64,000 nucleotides of DNA from Gymnogyps californianus (taxonomy: Eukaryota > Chordata > Aves > Accipitriformes > Cathartidae), in assembly GCF_018139145.2 (NCBI RefSeq), contig NC_059471.1, positions 211,129,494 through 211,193,493 on the forward strand, given 5' to 3'. The notes beneath the pieces are model-generated. The model saw nothing but the letters and a program-made list of their open reading frames with translations. It ran no database searches and had not been told where the DNA came from. Every line of letters begins with the position of its first letter. The first letter of the stretch is position 1. Shown piece after piece: positions 12,367 to 24,800 of this stretch. Both the position numbers and the translations under genes were made by a program.

Positions 12367-12659
12367 CTGGGCATGACTTCATATGGTATGGAATATCCCT
12401 TTGGCCAGTTTGGGTCAGCTGTCCTGGCTGTGTCCCCTCCCAGCTTCTTGTGCCCCTCCAGCTTTCTTGATGGCTGGGCATAAGAAGCTGAAAAAAACTT
12501 GACTTAGTATAAACATGACCTAGCATAAACATCACTTAGCAACAACTAAAAACATCAGTGTGTTATCAACACTATTCTCATACTAAATCCAAAACATAAC
12601 ATAACACTATACCAGCTACTAGGAAGAAAATCCACTCTATCCCAGCTGAAACCAGGGCA

Positions 12660-12664
12660 CCTCC
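12660..12664. repeat. Right target-site duplication (CCTCC)
   Basis: An exact copy of the CCTCC at 12036-12040 immediately follows the terminal CA of the LTR. The pair fixes the insertion boundaries, and their identity means no flanking rearrangement since insertion. Confidence 0.85.
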
Positions 12665-13019
12665 TTATGTCATTTCTTATTTAGTCCTCACGTGCTTGAG
12701 TTTCTTGATGATCATAGTGGAAATAATGGTAATGTTGTGGGCATTTGGTCCACCCCTGTAGGCACGTCCACCTCTGGAGCAAGTGACCACTTGCATGATG
12801 ATGCCCAAGGACTTGGCTGCTCCTCTGCCAACAGATTATTTGGTTGCATTATTTATAAAGTGCTTTGATAGGCTCGTTTACTGGGAGCTAAGTAATGGCA
12901 AGGCCTTTGAGGGCTGGATGCTTGTCAGACACTACTACATTAAGTCTACAAGTGAAAATCAAACCGCTTGGCTTCAAAGAGTTTTGGCTGGTGTAAATTA
13001 ACCTGTATTTTAGAAGTGC

Positions 13020-13340
13020 TGGAGCAGATGTCATACTTTGCCCTGGAGATCTCATTACTGCTCAAATGTATGCGCAGATTTTGCCACATTAATGAAGCAG
13101 TGGGGCCCCCCTCCCCCACAAAGCAGGATTAGCTGCTGGTGTCTGTAGTTATTTTTGTCAAATCCTTTTGAAAGCCCGTGTGAAGAGAGGAGGAGGGAAA
13201 GTTCAGAAAAAGCCAGTATCTGTCTTTATTAATTACAGGATGATTAATTATTTAATCTGCCCAGATATCTGTATGCACAACTCAGCTGATTCTCATTTAT
13301 CAAGCTTTCAGCACCATTAATCAAGGGAAGTTTTAAATGT
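13020..13340. promoter_or_regulatory. Candidate conserved noncoding block
   Basis: Two regions of clustered homeodomain cores flank a C-rich stretch: ACATTAATGAAG near 13087, and TTTATTAATTACAGG followed by GATTAATTATTTAATC at about 13225-13257. A further CCATTAATCAAG lies near 13314. No repeat is recognised. It is called from composition only. Confidence 0.25.
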
Positions 13341-13369
13341 GAAGGAAGACAGGTTGATTTAAGGTGTTG

Positions 13370-13510
13370 CCTGGCGGTGACCCCTCCAATGTGCACGCTG
13401 CCCAGCCCCAGCACCGGGGCCGTCGGTTACAGTAAGGGCTGGCCCTGCCTCCCGCGGACGAGCGCCCGGCATTTGGGCCACTCCATGATTTGCTTCGGGC
13501 TCCTCCAGGG
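13370..13510. other. Small CpG-rich patch
   Basis: About 140 bp hold roughly eleven CpG dinucleotides, including CCCGCGGACGAGCGCCCGGC near 13451, within a CpG-poor neighbourhood. It is below usual CpG-island length. It could be a remnant island, an unmethylated regulatory site or a noncoding first exon. No convincing coding exon or strong splice donor is seen. Confidence 0.45.
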
Positions 13511-15579
13511 CTACTTCTCCAAACTTTGTCATGAAGTTTGAAACCCGCCATGGGCTCATGTGAAAGCACAAGCTAGATGATAGCAAGGGAGGGTCTGGAA
13601 ATGGTATTGACTTAGGGCAGCTGAAGAGAAGTTGCCCCACTTCAGCCAAGACCATGATGGTCCCTCTTCTGGGACCATCTTCTGGGATGGTGCACACTTC
13701 TCGGGAGCACTCGACGATCCCTTAGCTTAACCCTGCTCCATTGTGGTTTGTTAGCTCGGGAAGTGCATGCAAGTTTCCAACATGCACGCAGCTGCTCAGG
13801 AGATGCTCGGTAATTTGTCATGCTGCCACAAGGCTGACTGTATCTGCTCAGCTGCTGGAGTACACATCCAAGCAGAAGTAATTTTCCTACCTTCTTTAAA
13901 CTCCTAGGCAAGACCCAGGTCTGGGGTTCTGGAGGGAGAAGAATAAGCATGCACGGACAATAAAGTGTCCTACTTTGCTGGGGTACACTTCTCCAGGTGA
14001 ACGAGGGTGCGAGGAAGAGGTAGGTGGATGTCAGCTCCAACCTGGGCACAGACTGGTTTTTCCTTTTTTTTCTCCCCACCTTCTGCTTAGGACTTGGAAA
14101 GTGCCAGTTTATCAGGCTGCAGTTGCCAACTCCCATAACTTTAGAATAATTTTAGAATGAACCTTATGTTATTGGAATTCTTTTTAGATCCTTAGCTCCC
14201 AGAGTCAAGTTATACTGGAAGTCGGCTGCCAGATTTCATTTTAAAGCACAGTTTAGCTTCGTGATTGCTAGAAGAAGCTTAACAGTAAAACCCAAAGGAT
14301 TATTACAGGCTTAAAAGTCAGATGGTGTATACAAACTTTAATTTTTATTTTTCATGTACTCCTTTTTCCTGATTTATGATGAATACCAATGACTTAGGGT
14401 ATGCAGAAATATTTGTAAACAATTGAGTCAAGGTATCTGGAGCACTTGCACACTCCTTTTTCACGGCAGAAGCTTCCCATTGCTGAGGTTGTATATCATC
14501 ATGCTGCATAATTGCTTTGCTTGCCACTGTGTGGCCATACCTGGCATTGGCTTTGCCAACCTCTGCTAATCATTCTTGTTCCGCCATTTCAAGAGCTGGT
14601 TAGAAAAAAAATAAAATCAGTGTCCAAATTTGCCTGTGCTGCACTGAAGGTGAATGTATGCCTTGCATTTGTAATTAAATCTCTGTTCAAAAAAGAGTTG
14701 AATATCAAGGAAGTCTTACAGATGTATTCAGGTTTTATTTTAGAATAATGAATTAGTGGCTGATTAGAGTTGTAATCCTTGTTCGAACCCTGGGTGGCAG
14801 AACGCGGACATAGCTACAGTCTCAAATACACCTGCTCTGCCATCTCACACACAGATTTCTGTTACTGGAGAAAAGACAAGAGCCTCAGACTCATTAGCCA
14901 TAGCAGTATCCTGCACGTTAAACATACCCATAAGGCCGATCTCCAGGCATGATATTAGCAGCAGAAGGATGTGTATCCTGTCTGTCAGGAGGAACAAGGA
15001 TGATTTTCCCTTCTAAGGAGGGTTAAAGATCACCTTTCATTAGTGTACTGACAGCGAGTGAGGTGTCCTTCCATCATAATGATCAGGGAAGTGCGGCTCG
15101 TGTCAGCCAAGGACACTGTAGACCACAGGACCCCATTACAAATGATTCCTGGGTCTTTACTACACCTTATTTTATTTTAGATGTTTCCTTTCTAAGGAGA
15201 ATCTCCCTCTTTCTCCTGCACACATCTTGTTTTCGGGAATGAATGCACATTAGTCATTATTGCAGTGTTATTTCACTGAAGCTACCCAAGTATCACTTCA
15301 GTACCCCAAAAAAATACACAGAGCTCTTAAGATGCCATGCAGGCAATGGTATGGCTACTACAGGTATGGACAGACAAGAGCTGGTCTCCAGCAGATACCT
15401 GAATATAGGCTCTCACCCCCTCCCCATTCCCTCCAGTACCTCACAGTAAGTGGCCATGGACTATTTCTGCAGATTACCTGCCGTCCTGTGAATTCAAACC
15501 CTTATCTAGCCCACAGTGATTTATGTAGGACCATAGAAGAAAGAGCATAAAATCAGGATTTACCTTATAATGAGACAGC

Positions 15580-15710
15580 AAGCTAGGAGCCAAGTGATAA
15601 GAGTTCTCTTCCTAGTTCTGCTGCAATTTTTGGCAAACCACCTAATCTCCCATTTTCCCATTCCTGTCAAGGGATGATAGCACTTTTTCTCCTAATCTCT
15701 ATTTTATGTA
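15580..15710 (+). mobile_element. MIR-like SINE relic, plus strand
   Basis: The order of blocks resembles a MIR consensus: AGGAGCCAAGTGATAAGAG, then CCTAGTTCTGCTGCAATTTT (as in GGCTCTGCCACTTACT), TTGGCAAACCACCTAATCTC (as in GGGCAAGTCACTTAATCTC), then a diverged C/T-rich stretch and GGGATGATAGCAC (as in GGGATAATAGTAC). Divergence is high, as expected of MIR copies in birds. It could also be chance similarity. Confidence 0.4.
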
Positions 15711-15929
15711 GTAAATTTCATCTTCACTCTCCAGAGTCCACCTCTGATGTGCATGCTTAGTGCCTCGTTAATAGGACCTAATTTAAGCTCGGAACTGCCA
15801 ACCAATGGACAAGCATCAGAGCATGTCTGTGGAGTATTTTTTGACCTCCCTTTCCTTGTTGTGTCTCAGTGATGGACTTGTGAGTCATAGGACTCACCAA
15901 CAGAGCCTCTTCCCATCATAAAGCTCTAA

Positions 15930-16450
15930 TTGCAAATTAACCTTTGTTTGATTCCTTGTAAAAATGTTATTCTCCCTGTAATTGAAAAAGAAGAGAGCGC
16001 GGTAACAAAGCACCTGTTTATTGCTCAGCTTTCTCTGAAATGTTAAATGTTATGTTATCAACTGCTGCCTAACTTGTGAACTAATTAAAAATAGTTCTTT
16101 GAATAATGTAAGTACGTAGGATTTTCAGGGATTCTACAAGTAATAATTGGACTGCCAAGATATATTGATATCTTAGAAATGCTGCTTTTGCATGGAGTAC
16201 ATGTTTTGGATTTTTAGCATGAATACACTTTCACAGTAATGAGAAAGAAAATTTAACAGTGCTTGTAGCTAAATTATCTTTTGCTATTAATCATTTCTTT
16301 ACACTAGCATTAAATTGCTTGTCCTAAAAGCATTTAAATACTGAGGACTGATTTTGCAATTTCTTTGCATGCAAAACTCCCAGTGAAATAATTTGAGATT
16401 TTTATGTACCATCAGCTTGCAGGACATTAATAATCTGATTTAAAGCCTTG
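15930..16450. promoter_or_regulatory. AT-rich candidate conserved noncoding block
   Basis: This AT-rich block holds GCGGTAACAAAGCACCTGTT near 15999, an ACTAATTAAAAATAG core near 16080, TATTAATCATTTC near 16284 and ATTAATAATCTG near 16426. No repeat and no frame longer than about 60 codons is seen. The call is composition-based and weak. Confidence 0.18.
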
Positions 16451-16849
16451 TGTAGTAGTGGGAAGCCTCCTATTGATATAAACTAGTTTTTCATCCAGCC
16501 ATAATTGAAAAGCAGAGATATTTTTTCTGTTGAAGTTCTTTCATATGAAAGTCCCAATAGATGCCAATAAACTGAGCATGTCAGTTGTTATGGAAAGATC
16601 AGAAAAAAGGCTTTTAGTTAGTAGGTAATGATACCCGGTATTTTCCTGCCCCTTTTTGTAGACTTAAGTCAACATGTTTGATGATTAAAAACATCTGTGG
16701 AAGCAAGTTTTGATTCTAGTGAGGAGAAAAGGAATATTTCAACTCTAAGTTCCCACTGTAATAAACAACTCTTTTCCTGAGTCTATAATGGACTAGATCA
16801 ATAAAACAATTGACGGTAACCATGGGAGAAGAAGAATAACAGCCTCGTT

Positions 16850-17060
16850 TAGCATTTATAGACTGCCGCTCCTGAAAGACTTTCTAAATGCTTTAATTAA
16901 GCATCACAACAACCCTATGATGTACGGTACAGGAAGAGTTATTTATCTGTATTTTACAGGTGGAGATCAGCACAAAAAGGCACCCTCTCCAAGGTCACAT
17001 ACAGAGTTTTTGGCAAAGCCAATAGTGGCAGTCATGTTACTTCACTCCCAGTCATTTACC
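16850..17060 (-). mobile_element. MIR SINE relic, minus strand
   Basis: The plus strand follows the reverse complement of MIR closely in order. AGCATTTATAGACTGCC stands for the 3' side, then CACAACAACCCTATGATGTA (consensus CACAACAACCCTATGAGGTA), ATTTTACAGGTGGAGATCAG (consensus ATTTTACAGATGAGGAAACTG), CCTCTCCAAGGTCACATACAG (consensus TTGCCCAAGGTCACACAG) and CCAATAGTGGCAG. The block order makes this the most convincing MIR here. Edges are approximate. Confidence 0.68.
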
Positions 17061-18839
17061 CCAAATTTTGGAGGACATACCCTCCTCTCTATGTAATGTC
17101 CTTTATAGGCCAGCCTTGAGAGATCCCTGCAGGTAGAAGTCCAGATGAACCCACCAGGAGTTAAGTGCACAAAGCGTTCATAGAACAGTAGTAGACTATA
17201 GCCAGCATTTCGTTAAAGGAGGGTTGAACAAGTTTTGGAGCTGTAGGAAATACCCAGCTTCTACCAGATCTCTGCAAAGTGGTTGGGAAGGTTCAGCTCC
17301 CGTATATCTTTCTCTATCTCCTTTTTTCCCTGATTCCTGGTTTTGTCTGAATGTGAAGGAAGTTACTAAAGACATGGATAATGGAAAAGTCTCTGTTGGT
17401 TGCATTTTCAGGAGAACTTCTAGTCAGCATTGCCACAGATAAGCTCTCCAGTGAGCCAGTTCCCATACACTCCACCTTGGCATTGCACACTGGGTGTTCC
17501 GGATGACTCTCAATGGCTTTAGAGGGAATATCCATGTTTTTGGAGTGGTATTTCAGTGCTCTAAAGGCTTACCAGCCACCGACTACAGACCAACGATGTC
17601 ACTGATAGATCAGTGTCAGAAAACCCTGGAAAAAGCTATCGAAATGAAAGAAACCCTAATATCAGAGAAAGGATGTTCCTTCCCTATACAAAGCTTGTAG
17701 CTTGATTCTTGAAGTCACTGTCCAACAATTTATACAGAAAGCCATTACATTTTCTCTGTATATTCCCAGAATACACGGTCTTGTGACTAAGGCTCAGATC
17801 TGAGAAAGGACTTAGATGTCTTTAGTGGAAAGTGATGTTGCTTTGAGTACTGAGACTCTCTCTGTTGTGTGAGGGAAGATTGGGAAAAAATCAGAACAGA
17901 AACTATGAGCAGGCTGAGTGGGGAACTGCCTGAAGTCAACACTTTCAGAGTCATATTTGGACATCACAAATCCCACCTATGTGTTCCTAGTATTTTTTAG
18001 TGTTTGGCTCCAGGTAATCTAAACACCTGGCTCGTAAGACCCAGTAGGGATGCTGGGTGGTCCCCAACGTGTGATCACCTGCAGCTAGCCAAGAGACAAC
18101 GCAGAAGACAGGGAGCTTACACCCTGAAATTTGATACATAAGTAGTTATCTGCAACCTTCCTTTCGAAAATTAAGCAAGGATTATTTAAAGAGAACTATT
18201 ACAGAGGTGAAAAAATCTCCCCTCTTGTCTTACACTGTTGTGCTCTCCTAAGAAAGGAGGGAGCAAGGCTCAGTTTTCACCTCTGTCAGGAGGTGTCACA
18301 CCTTCACTGCTCATCTCCCAGGAGCATGGTCTGACCTGGCCAGCGGTGTCCTTGGATAGCACCCACTCTCCATCATCCCTGGTGAAGCCCTCCCACCACA
18401 TTTGCCTGGAGAGAAAGGGAGCATTCAAGAGCAGGAGAGGTCTTCCAGGACCTCCCCATGATTGTATCTAATGATGTTGAGCGCAGAGTGCATCTACTGT
18501 GGGGATTTTGAAGTGCAACTGCAAGACATATAATCCTAGATGCTAGATTGGTACGTAGCAAAAGTGGGCTCTGTCCCCAACGGGAGATTTTCTGTGTCTT
18601 TGATTTTCTTTATCCCTCGTCATTCCATACCCCGTCTGCGAAACATGACCAGTACTCTTTCTTTTTCCATCCCCTCTGTCTTACTGAACTAAATAGTAGG
18701 TTCTTCCTTGCTTTACTCTTGGCACATTTTTGTTGAGTTGGATAATGGACAACTCTGATGTGTTATGAAAATAAATAAGAACAAAGCACTTGCAAATGCA
18801 GCATATCAGGTGTACCAAGGACTGGAGCCTACTTTCTGC

Positions 18840-18869
18840 GCTGGCTTTTCCCAGGCTGGCTTTTCTCAG
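18840..18869. repeat. 15-bp tandem duplication
   Basis: GCTGGCTTTTCCCAG at 18840-18854 is repeated at 18855-18869 with one base change. The period is a multiple of three, so it reads as a short peptide repeat in one frame, but I see no reason to think that frame is translated. Confidence 0.75.
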
Positions 18870-21800
18870 GCTGCCCTCATTTACATCTTCAGGCCCTTGA
18901 CCTTAGTTGGCAGTGGAAGCTGTGGAGGAAACAGCTATGAATGTACTTCTGTGCATGCAAAGATATTCTTCCAGGCAGAGATCTTGGAACCCACTCATCA
19001 GGTGCAGCATCAGCCGTAAGATATTTATTTATTCAAGGATGTTTATGCTATCTTCTGTTACAAGCACACATGTGCCCAGAGAACTCAACCATGGCTGCTT
19101 TTCTACATCACAGCCTCATCTCTGGGACATCCAAAATGAGCTTCTCTTGGAACCATGAAATAACTACAGGTCAAAAACTGTGGCTGTGCCAATGCATCCC
19201 CTGCACAGTGGGAGACACATTTGGATCTTCTGGAGTTGAATTTGGCCTTTCAGGCATAAGATATGAAAAGAAACACTGTCCCTTTACTATGGCTAAGCAC
19301 AGGTCCTTCTCAGTGCTTCAGAGGGGTCATGTGTTTGGTTTGTCTTGAAAATCTTTACCAACTAAAGGCAATCTCTTCCACAACATTACACCATGGGACC
19401 AGCCTCTGGTTCAGGAAACTGTTTGTTGATCATATTTAGGTTAAATTTTGGTACTGAGTTTGGTAGACGTCTGTCTTCTTCTCTCATCTCAATTAAAAAT
19501 TGCTTGGACCCACCATGTATTTATTCTCTTCCGTGGTATTCTGCCTCTCATAACAGCATATGCGTCTTCAGACTACATCCAAACCCTTCCATTATGGCAT
19601 ATAGTCACTACCTGGGCTATGAGCCTTATAGTTCCCCGTCCCTAGCCAGACCACGGAGTACCTCATGTGGCAGCTGTGTCCAAGCAGTTGAAGTCCCATC
19701 CTTGCTGTTGAATCAATGAGAATTTCTTTTGTACTGATCCTTTTTTGCTGCTAGGAGACATGGCAGCCTATATTTAGAGAGAGAGAAGAGAAGTTGACGG
19801 GGGATTTCTATTTCCCATGTATTTTTTATGCAAGCAGTGTTTGGAGTAGATTGCATTTACAAGTATCATAATTGTCTGGAGTGCTTTTACCAAAGTGTGC
19901 CTAGTAAAAATGGCCTTTTGCGTTCCCCTCCACAGCATTTTCAAATATCTCAGTGCAGAGTGCATATTTTATCTTCAGGAAAACCAACCACAGGATGGAA
20001 TTTTAAGCAGGGATTTTTTCTGTTTGGTTTTCTGTTGCTGTTGTTGTTTGTTTGTTTTTTTTAGTTTATAAGCTAGTCTTTAGGGTTGGAGAAATGTTTT
20101 GACACAGAGGAAAGAGATGATAATAGATAATGGAGTAATCCATTTGTTGTGGCTGCTTTACCACTGAGATTTGTATACATTGGAGACCGCTAATAAAAAT
20201 GGAGCCATTTACACATAATTTAGTTGATTGAGTTAGTTCTAACTCTTTCACAGCTGCCTCTGAAGTGCATAGTTACTTAAGGTTATCATTTTGAGAAGGT
20301 TTTTAATTTAGATGGATGCCAGAGATGCAGGCTACTCTTATTAGGAGACATTCTGTGCTGTCCTTGTACTGTGCTTTATATAATTAGCGCATACTTAAAC
20401 AGTACAGCTATTTAATAACCCCTCTGTGTGTTCCACGTAATGATTATAATTACGCCAGTGACTGAACGCAGAACCGGAGTACCCAACAGGATGTCCCTGT
20501 GACGCAGAACGGCATGAATTTTAACCAATTCCTCACCCAGATTTGGCCGGGACATTCCAGGTGCAGGCTACCGGGCTGCCTGTGCAAACCACGCGATGCT
20601 CAACAACACGTGGAAACAAAGGTCTTCATGAGGCCCTTCCAAGGACTGACTCTTCTGCCTGTCCACAAGCCACTCAAATACCGGGAATATTCACCCTGAC
20701 TGCAGAAAGCCTTGGACCGGGTACGTGGACAATAGGAACTGTAAGAAAAATTATCCTCTGGCTGAGTCAGCGGTAGTTAAAATCTAATGCTTGCTCCCCA
20801 AAATGAATGTTTAGTTTAATTTTTTTCCCTCTTATTAACTGGTCAGATATCACTAACACACTGTACATACTTCTTGGCAGAGAGAGCTCTGCAAAGGATT
20901 ACAGATAAGAGTAAAAGCCTAGAGCGCATGGGTCTCCATGTGCCCACAGGCATTAAAAATTAGCCCGCAGTCCCTCCAATTCATTACGCACTTCTCTGCG
21001 ACCTACATTTCAGCAGCTGTCTCAGTGGTGTTTGAGCCAAAGAAGGACAAGACAGAAGTGTATTTAATAAAAACATTATTTCTTATCAAGACTATTTTCC
21101 TGTTAGGAAAATGCAGAAAATCAAGCTCACAGCCTTTAAAACTAATGTTCTGCAAGTTTGTGTGAAAATTGCACTCCTTCCAAGTTCACAGGTTGTTCAT
21201 AAACTGATCTGCACATGCCTAATATAAGGTCTTGAAACGTTTTCCTAGCAGGAATCATATCTTAATAGCAAGATGGTCCAGCAGGCCCCTCCCTTCCCTC
21301 CCTGAGTTTATGGTTCCTGGTGCTGGTGACAATACTTGGCCAGTTGAAAAGCCACATCAGGAGGAAGAGGTGTCCAAAGTTCTCAGTGGTGCTCAGTGCC
21401 ATTGCTTTGAAGTCACTACTAAGGACAGGCATTTATATTGAAAAAACAAAGTAGACGTACTCTTCTTCACAGCTTTGCCCATTATCAGAGGCAGCATCAT
21501 CTCATAACTGAGGTGCTCTACTCAAGCTTAAGTGTACAGGGCTAAGGCAAGGAGGCCACTGACCAAATCCAAGTGCCGTCCATCACTTCCTACACTGTTC
21601 TGGTGCCAAACCTCGCAGAGAAATCTCTGTTCAGCCTTCTGCGAGGTGGATGCTGGCCATGGCCAGGGCGCCTTAGTCTGTTCTTCCCTGCAGTAAGGCA
21701 TTACTTATGCCCAATTATTCACCAAACCGTTTATGCTAACAAACTTCAGTTGGTCGGTTGTTTCTAAGTTGCCTCGCTCCCATCACAGATCCCACTGTGG

Positions 21801-24800
21801 CCAGAGGAGATGCAGCTATTTTACACCAGTGGAGGACCTACCCTAAAAATGCTGACATCCCTGATCTTTTTATTTTCTCCTTTTGAAAATGAGAGTAGCA
21901 AAAAGCAAGTAACATGCAGAATTATTCATGCTGAACTTCAAAGCTCTTAGATATTCAGCACATTCACAAACAGTTGTTAGCTCTTGGAATAGTTTTGCAC
22001 AAAGAGTAATCTGATGACGAATCCTTCAGTTTACCCTCCTGCAATCCAGTCTGCTCCGTGAGTTACTCCCTTTGGCATCAAAATCCTTTCAGCCAAAATG
22101 TCTTTTATGTTCGTCATTGACAAACCTTTACTCGTTACAGCCTGGGTTGTATAATTTCATTAACTTGCTTGTAAGGAGGAGGACATTGGCACAGTAATTT
22201 TAATTTCTTTGGAATGATAAAATAGAGCTCAAGATAGATTTCTAGTACAGGTTGTTAAGCTGGAAGAAAATCATACCTGCAGGAAAATGTACTGAGCTAA
22301 ATGTATTTTGGTGTGGTACACTTTGGCAAAAATTAAACCTTTTCCTGCCTCATACAAATGTAGAGCTGTTTGAGATCAGGCTCCTCTACAGCTAACGGAC
22401 AGACATAGCCCATCGCTCGGTCGTTCCTGTCCTTCTGTGGCTACAGCCATCCCCTGGGGTGGGGAGGGTGGGATAAATTTCTGTGCTCAGCCCATGAAGA
22501 GCATCAGAAAGCTGTATGCTGGATTGATCACAGCCGTTACTATCTGAAACACCTAACTGAGAAGTGCGGTCTGCCCTAGGCTCCTTGTATACCCCGTGGA
22601 GAGACACAGGCACACCAGGGAGGGGAGCAGAAGTTAAGCTGCATGTCACAAGTGCTTCTTTTTTCAATATATTTCTGCCCAACTTGAGACTGAGATCTGG
22701 CGTGAAACTCTGATGTAGGTCCTTGGCATCTGTCAAACCTACAACACTATCACTACCTATCAGCTGTGAGTACCTTGAGAGTCAGACCTCGACACCCCAC
22801 TCAACGAAGGCAGCTTTTATTCTAGGAATGACAATAATGTTGAGGGAATAATGGAAGGAAGATTTGCTAAAATGCACTATCCCAGCGAACAGAGAAAATG
22901 TGTTTCATAGGTTAGCATGTTGCCCATAAGCAGATCTGACAGCTTAATTTTCTAACATGGTACATGGGAAACTTGAAATGAGCTTTTCAGTTAAGTGCAG
23001 GACACAGAGTGTGTCTCCACAGTGTGTTTAATGAAGGCTTTCAGCCATCTCTCTCCTCTTACTGCTCTTCATCTTCCTTATTCTGTCTCTTTCCTTCCAC
23101 GAGATGCATTTCCAGATCTAAGTGCCAAAGAGAGTGTTTCTGTCTATGTCTATTGCCTTGACAATGGCGTAGTGTGAACAGGGGTACCCTTAGATGCTTC
23201 TTTTACAACAAAAACCTTCAGGACCTGAATTCTGGGTTTCAGTGTTGCACTTACGACTGTTTCTAGCTGGGACAAATGATGCAAAAATGCTTCAGCACGC
23301 ATGCAAATAAGATGCTATAATGGAGTTATCTTAGCATTAAAAAAAACAGCTAATTTTCATATCCAGGATGTACAAGACTAGGCAGTATTGACATCTTTGT
23401 TCCTGTAAAGTAAGGAATAAATGGGACACCTCTTCCTGGCCCTGGGAGAGGGAGAGATCTGAGGATCACATCGTCTAGCATAGGACACATACGGCTCAAG
23501 GTACGACATAGACACTCAACTGCTGCACACTGTTTCAGGACAGCAAAGTCCTGCACAATTCCTAAAGGAACAAAACCCAGAGACCTGGACACGTTTAACA
23601 AAGCACTTAACTTACACTGATTTACAGCAGTTGACATTGCAGCACTTCAAATTTTACCTACTACTGTGATGATGTGAACAGTACATCCCAACTGAGGATC
23701 CCAGTGAGTAAGCAGTGACAGCAGACAGTGTGGCAGCAAAATGTAACTGCTGTGATCCAGGGCATTCAAGGGAAAAAGAAGGAAATCCAAGCAGAAGTCT
23801 CCAGACTCAGCAGACCAAGGGCAGTCATTGGGACAAAGGTTTTCCAAAGTGCTTGAGAGATGTTAAAAAAAGTCTTTTGTATAAGCCAGATGCTCAGAAA
23901 GTAATTCTGAAAGTGGGTGTCATTTTTTTCCACCTAAACCATGTGCGTGCAAACATATGCCAGTCAAATTGTTGCTGATGCGTTTACGTTTCTAGCCTAA
24001 GGCACCCATGGGCTGCAAGTATGGACCTTATTTTCTGTGTGTGTGAGGGAGTGTCTGTGGCAAAATGAAAAAGACTACAGCTCACTCCCTTCTTGCTTTG
24101 ACATGCTTTTGGTGACCTGCATGTGATAATGTCCAGGACACCATGCCTGAGTGCCACTGCTGCATGTGAAGCCACATGAAGGTGTCGCAGGTATGACAGC
24201 AGATGTTTCATCCAGCCCTTCCCTTTGCTGCTGTCTTTCCCACCATGTAGGCACAGATTTTTAAGGCTGAAAGGTCTGTTTTGAAAATCAAGCCGAGTGG
24301 CCGCTTGGTTTGCCAGCAGCAGGCAGTAGACATTGCTGTGGCCTGGGTTAATGGGGAAGGAGAAGAGTGTATTTCGCCAGTGTGTTACTTGGTCACTAAG
24401 GTCAGATTTACGCCAGTGAAGACTTTGATCTGAGTGCCTGCGTAGCTGAGGAACAAGCATCTCCGTCCTGAGGTCATGCTCTTTTCTCTAGCAGAAGCTG
24501 CGGTGATGTCTGTTAAAAATAAAAATAAAAAATTAAGCCTCAAATGCTGGCAAATCCACAATACCATCGTGGGAGATCCATTCCCACAGCCAGCATCCCT
24601 CCCAGTCAGAAATGCGTGCCATGTTCCCAGTCTGATGCTGTCTGCCTGCCATACCCAGCTGTTGGATCTGTTCTCTCAGCCCTCCCCTACCCTGAACCTT
24701 TCCTCCCTGCAGACAGTGGTGGGTCATGGAGGTGCCAGCTCCTGACACAGACACCGTGTTCCTCAACTCCTTGTGCCTGCTGCATAGCTTAGAAAGTTGC

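Larger units (their letters stand above)
12041..12659 (-). mobile_element. Solo LTR of an avian endogenous retrovirus (ERVL-like)
   Basis: The element is 619 bp. On the plus strand it begins TGTTGTGGTTTAACCCCAGC and ends with CCAGCTGAAACCAGGGCA. Read on the minus strand it therefore starts TGCCCTGGTTTCAGCTGGGA and ends GGGGTTAAACCACAACA, with the canonical TG..CA ends. I recognise this as an LTR family common in many bird genomes. A minus-strand TATA box lies at 12359-12366 and an A/T triplet-rich tract at 12184-12240. No gag, pol or env, primer-binding site or second LTR is present, so it is a solo LTR left by LTR-LTR recombination. The perfect 5-bp flanking duplication confirms both edges. 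The ERVL assignment rests on that length and is tentative. Open frames inside it are not coding. Confidence 0.93.
12665..15579. other. Non-genic sequence after the LTR
   Basis: No gene is recognised. The stretch contains a TAAT-rich block (13020-13340), a CpG-rich patch (13370-13510) and AT-rich unique DNA. The longest frame (164 codons, minus strand near 13642-14136) is low-quality sequence with no domain. A frame in the CpG patch is open only because of local GC content. Confidence 0.6.

Noticed and set aside
12227..12535. 102-codon minus-strand frame inside the LTR
   Set aside because: It lies wholly within LTR sequence, which does not encode retroviral proteins in this class.
13642..14136. 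164-codon minus-strand open frame
   Set aside because: It is the longest frame in the window but rich in low-information residues, with no homology I recognise and no promoter or splice context.
14781..14790. GTTCGAACCC, like a tRNA or SINE B box
   Set aside because: No A box at the proper distance and no cloverleaf can be drawn. It may be a remnant of an old SINE or chance.
18840..18869. Peptide repeat AGFSQAGFSQ encoded by a 15-bp duplication
   Set aside because: It is a DNA-level tandem duplication in an otherwise unsupported short frame.
23984..24460. 158-codon minus-strand open frame
   Set aside because: It has no domain and no supporting context, and overlapping frames are open as well.
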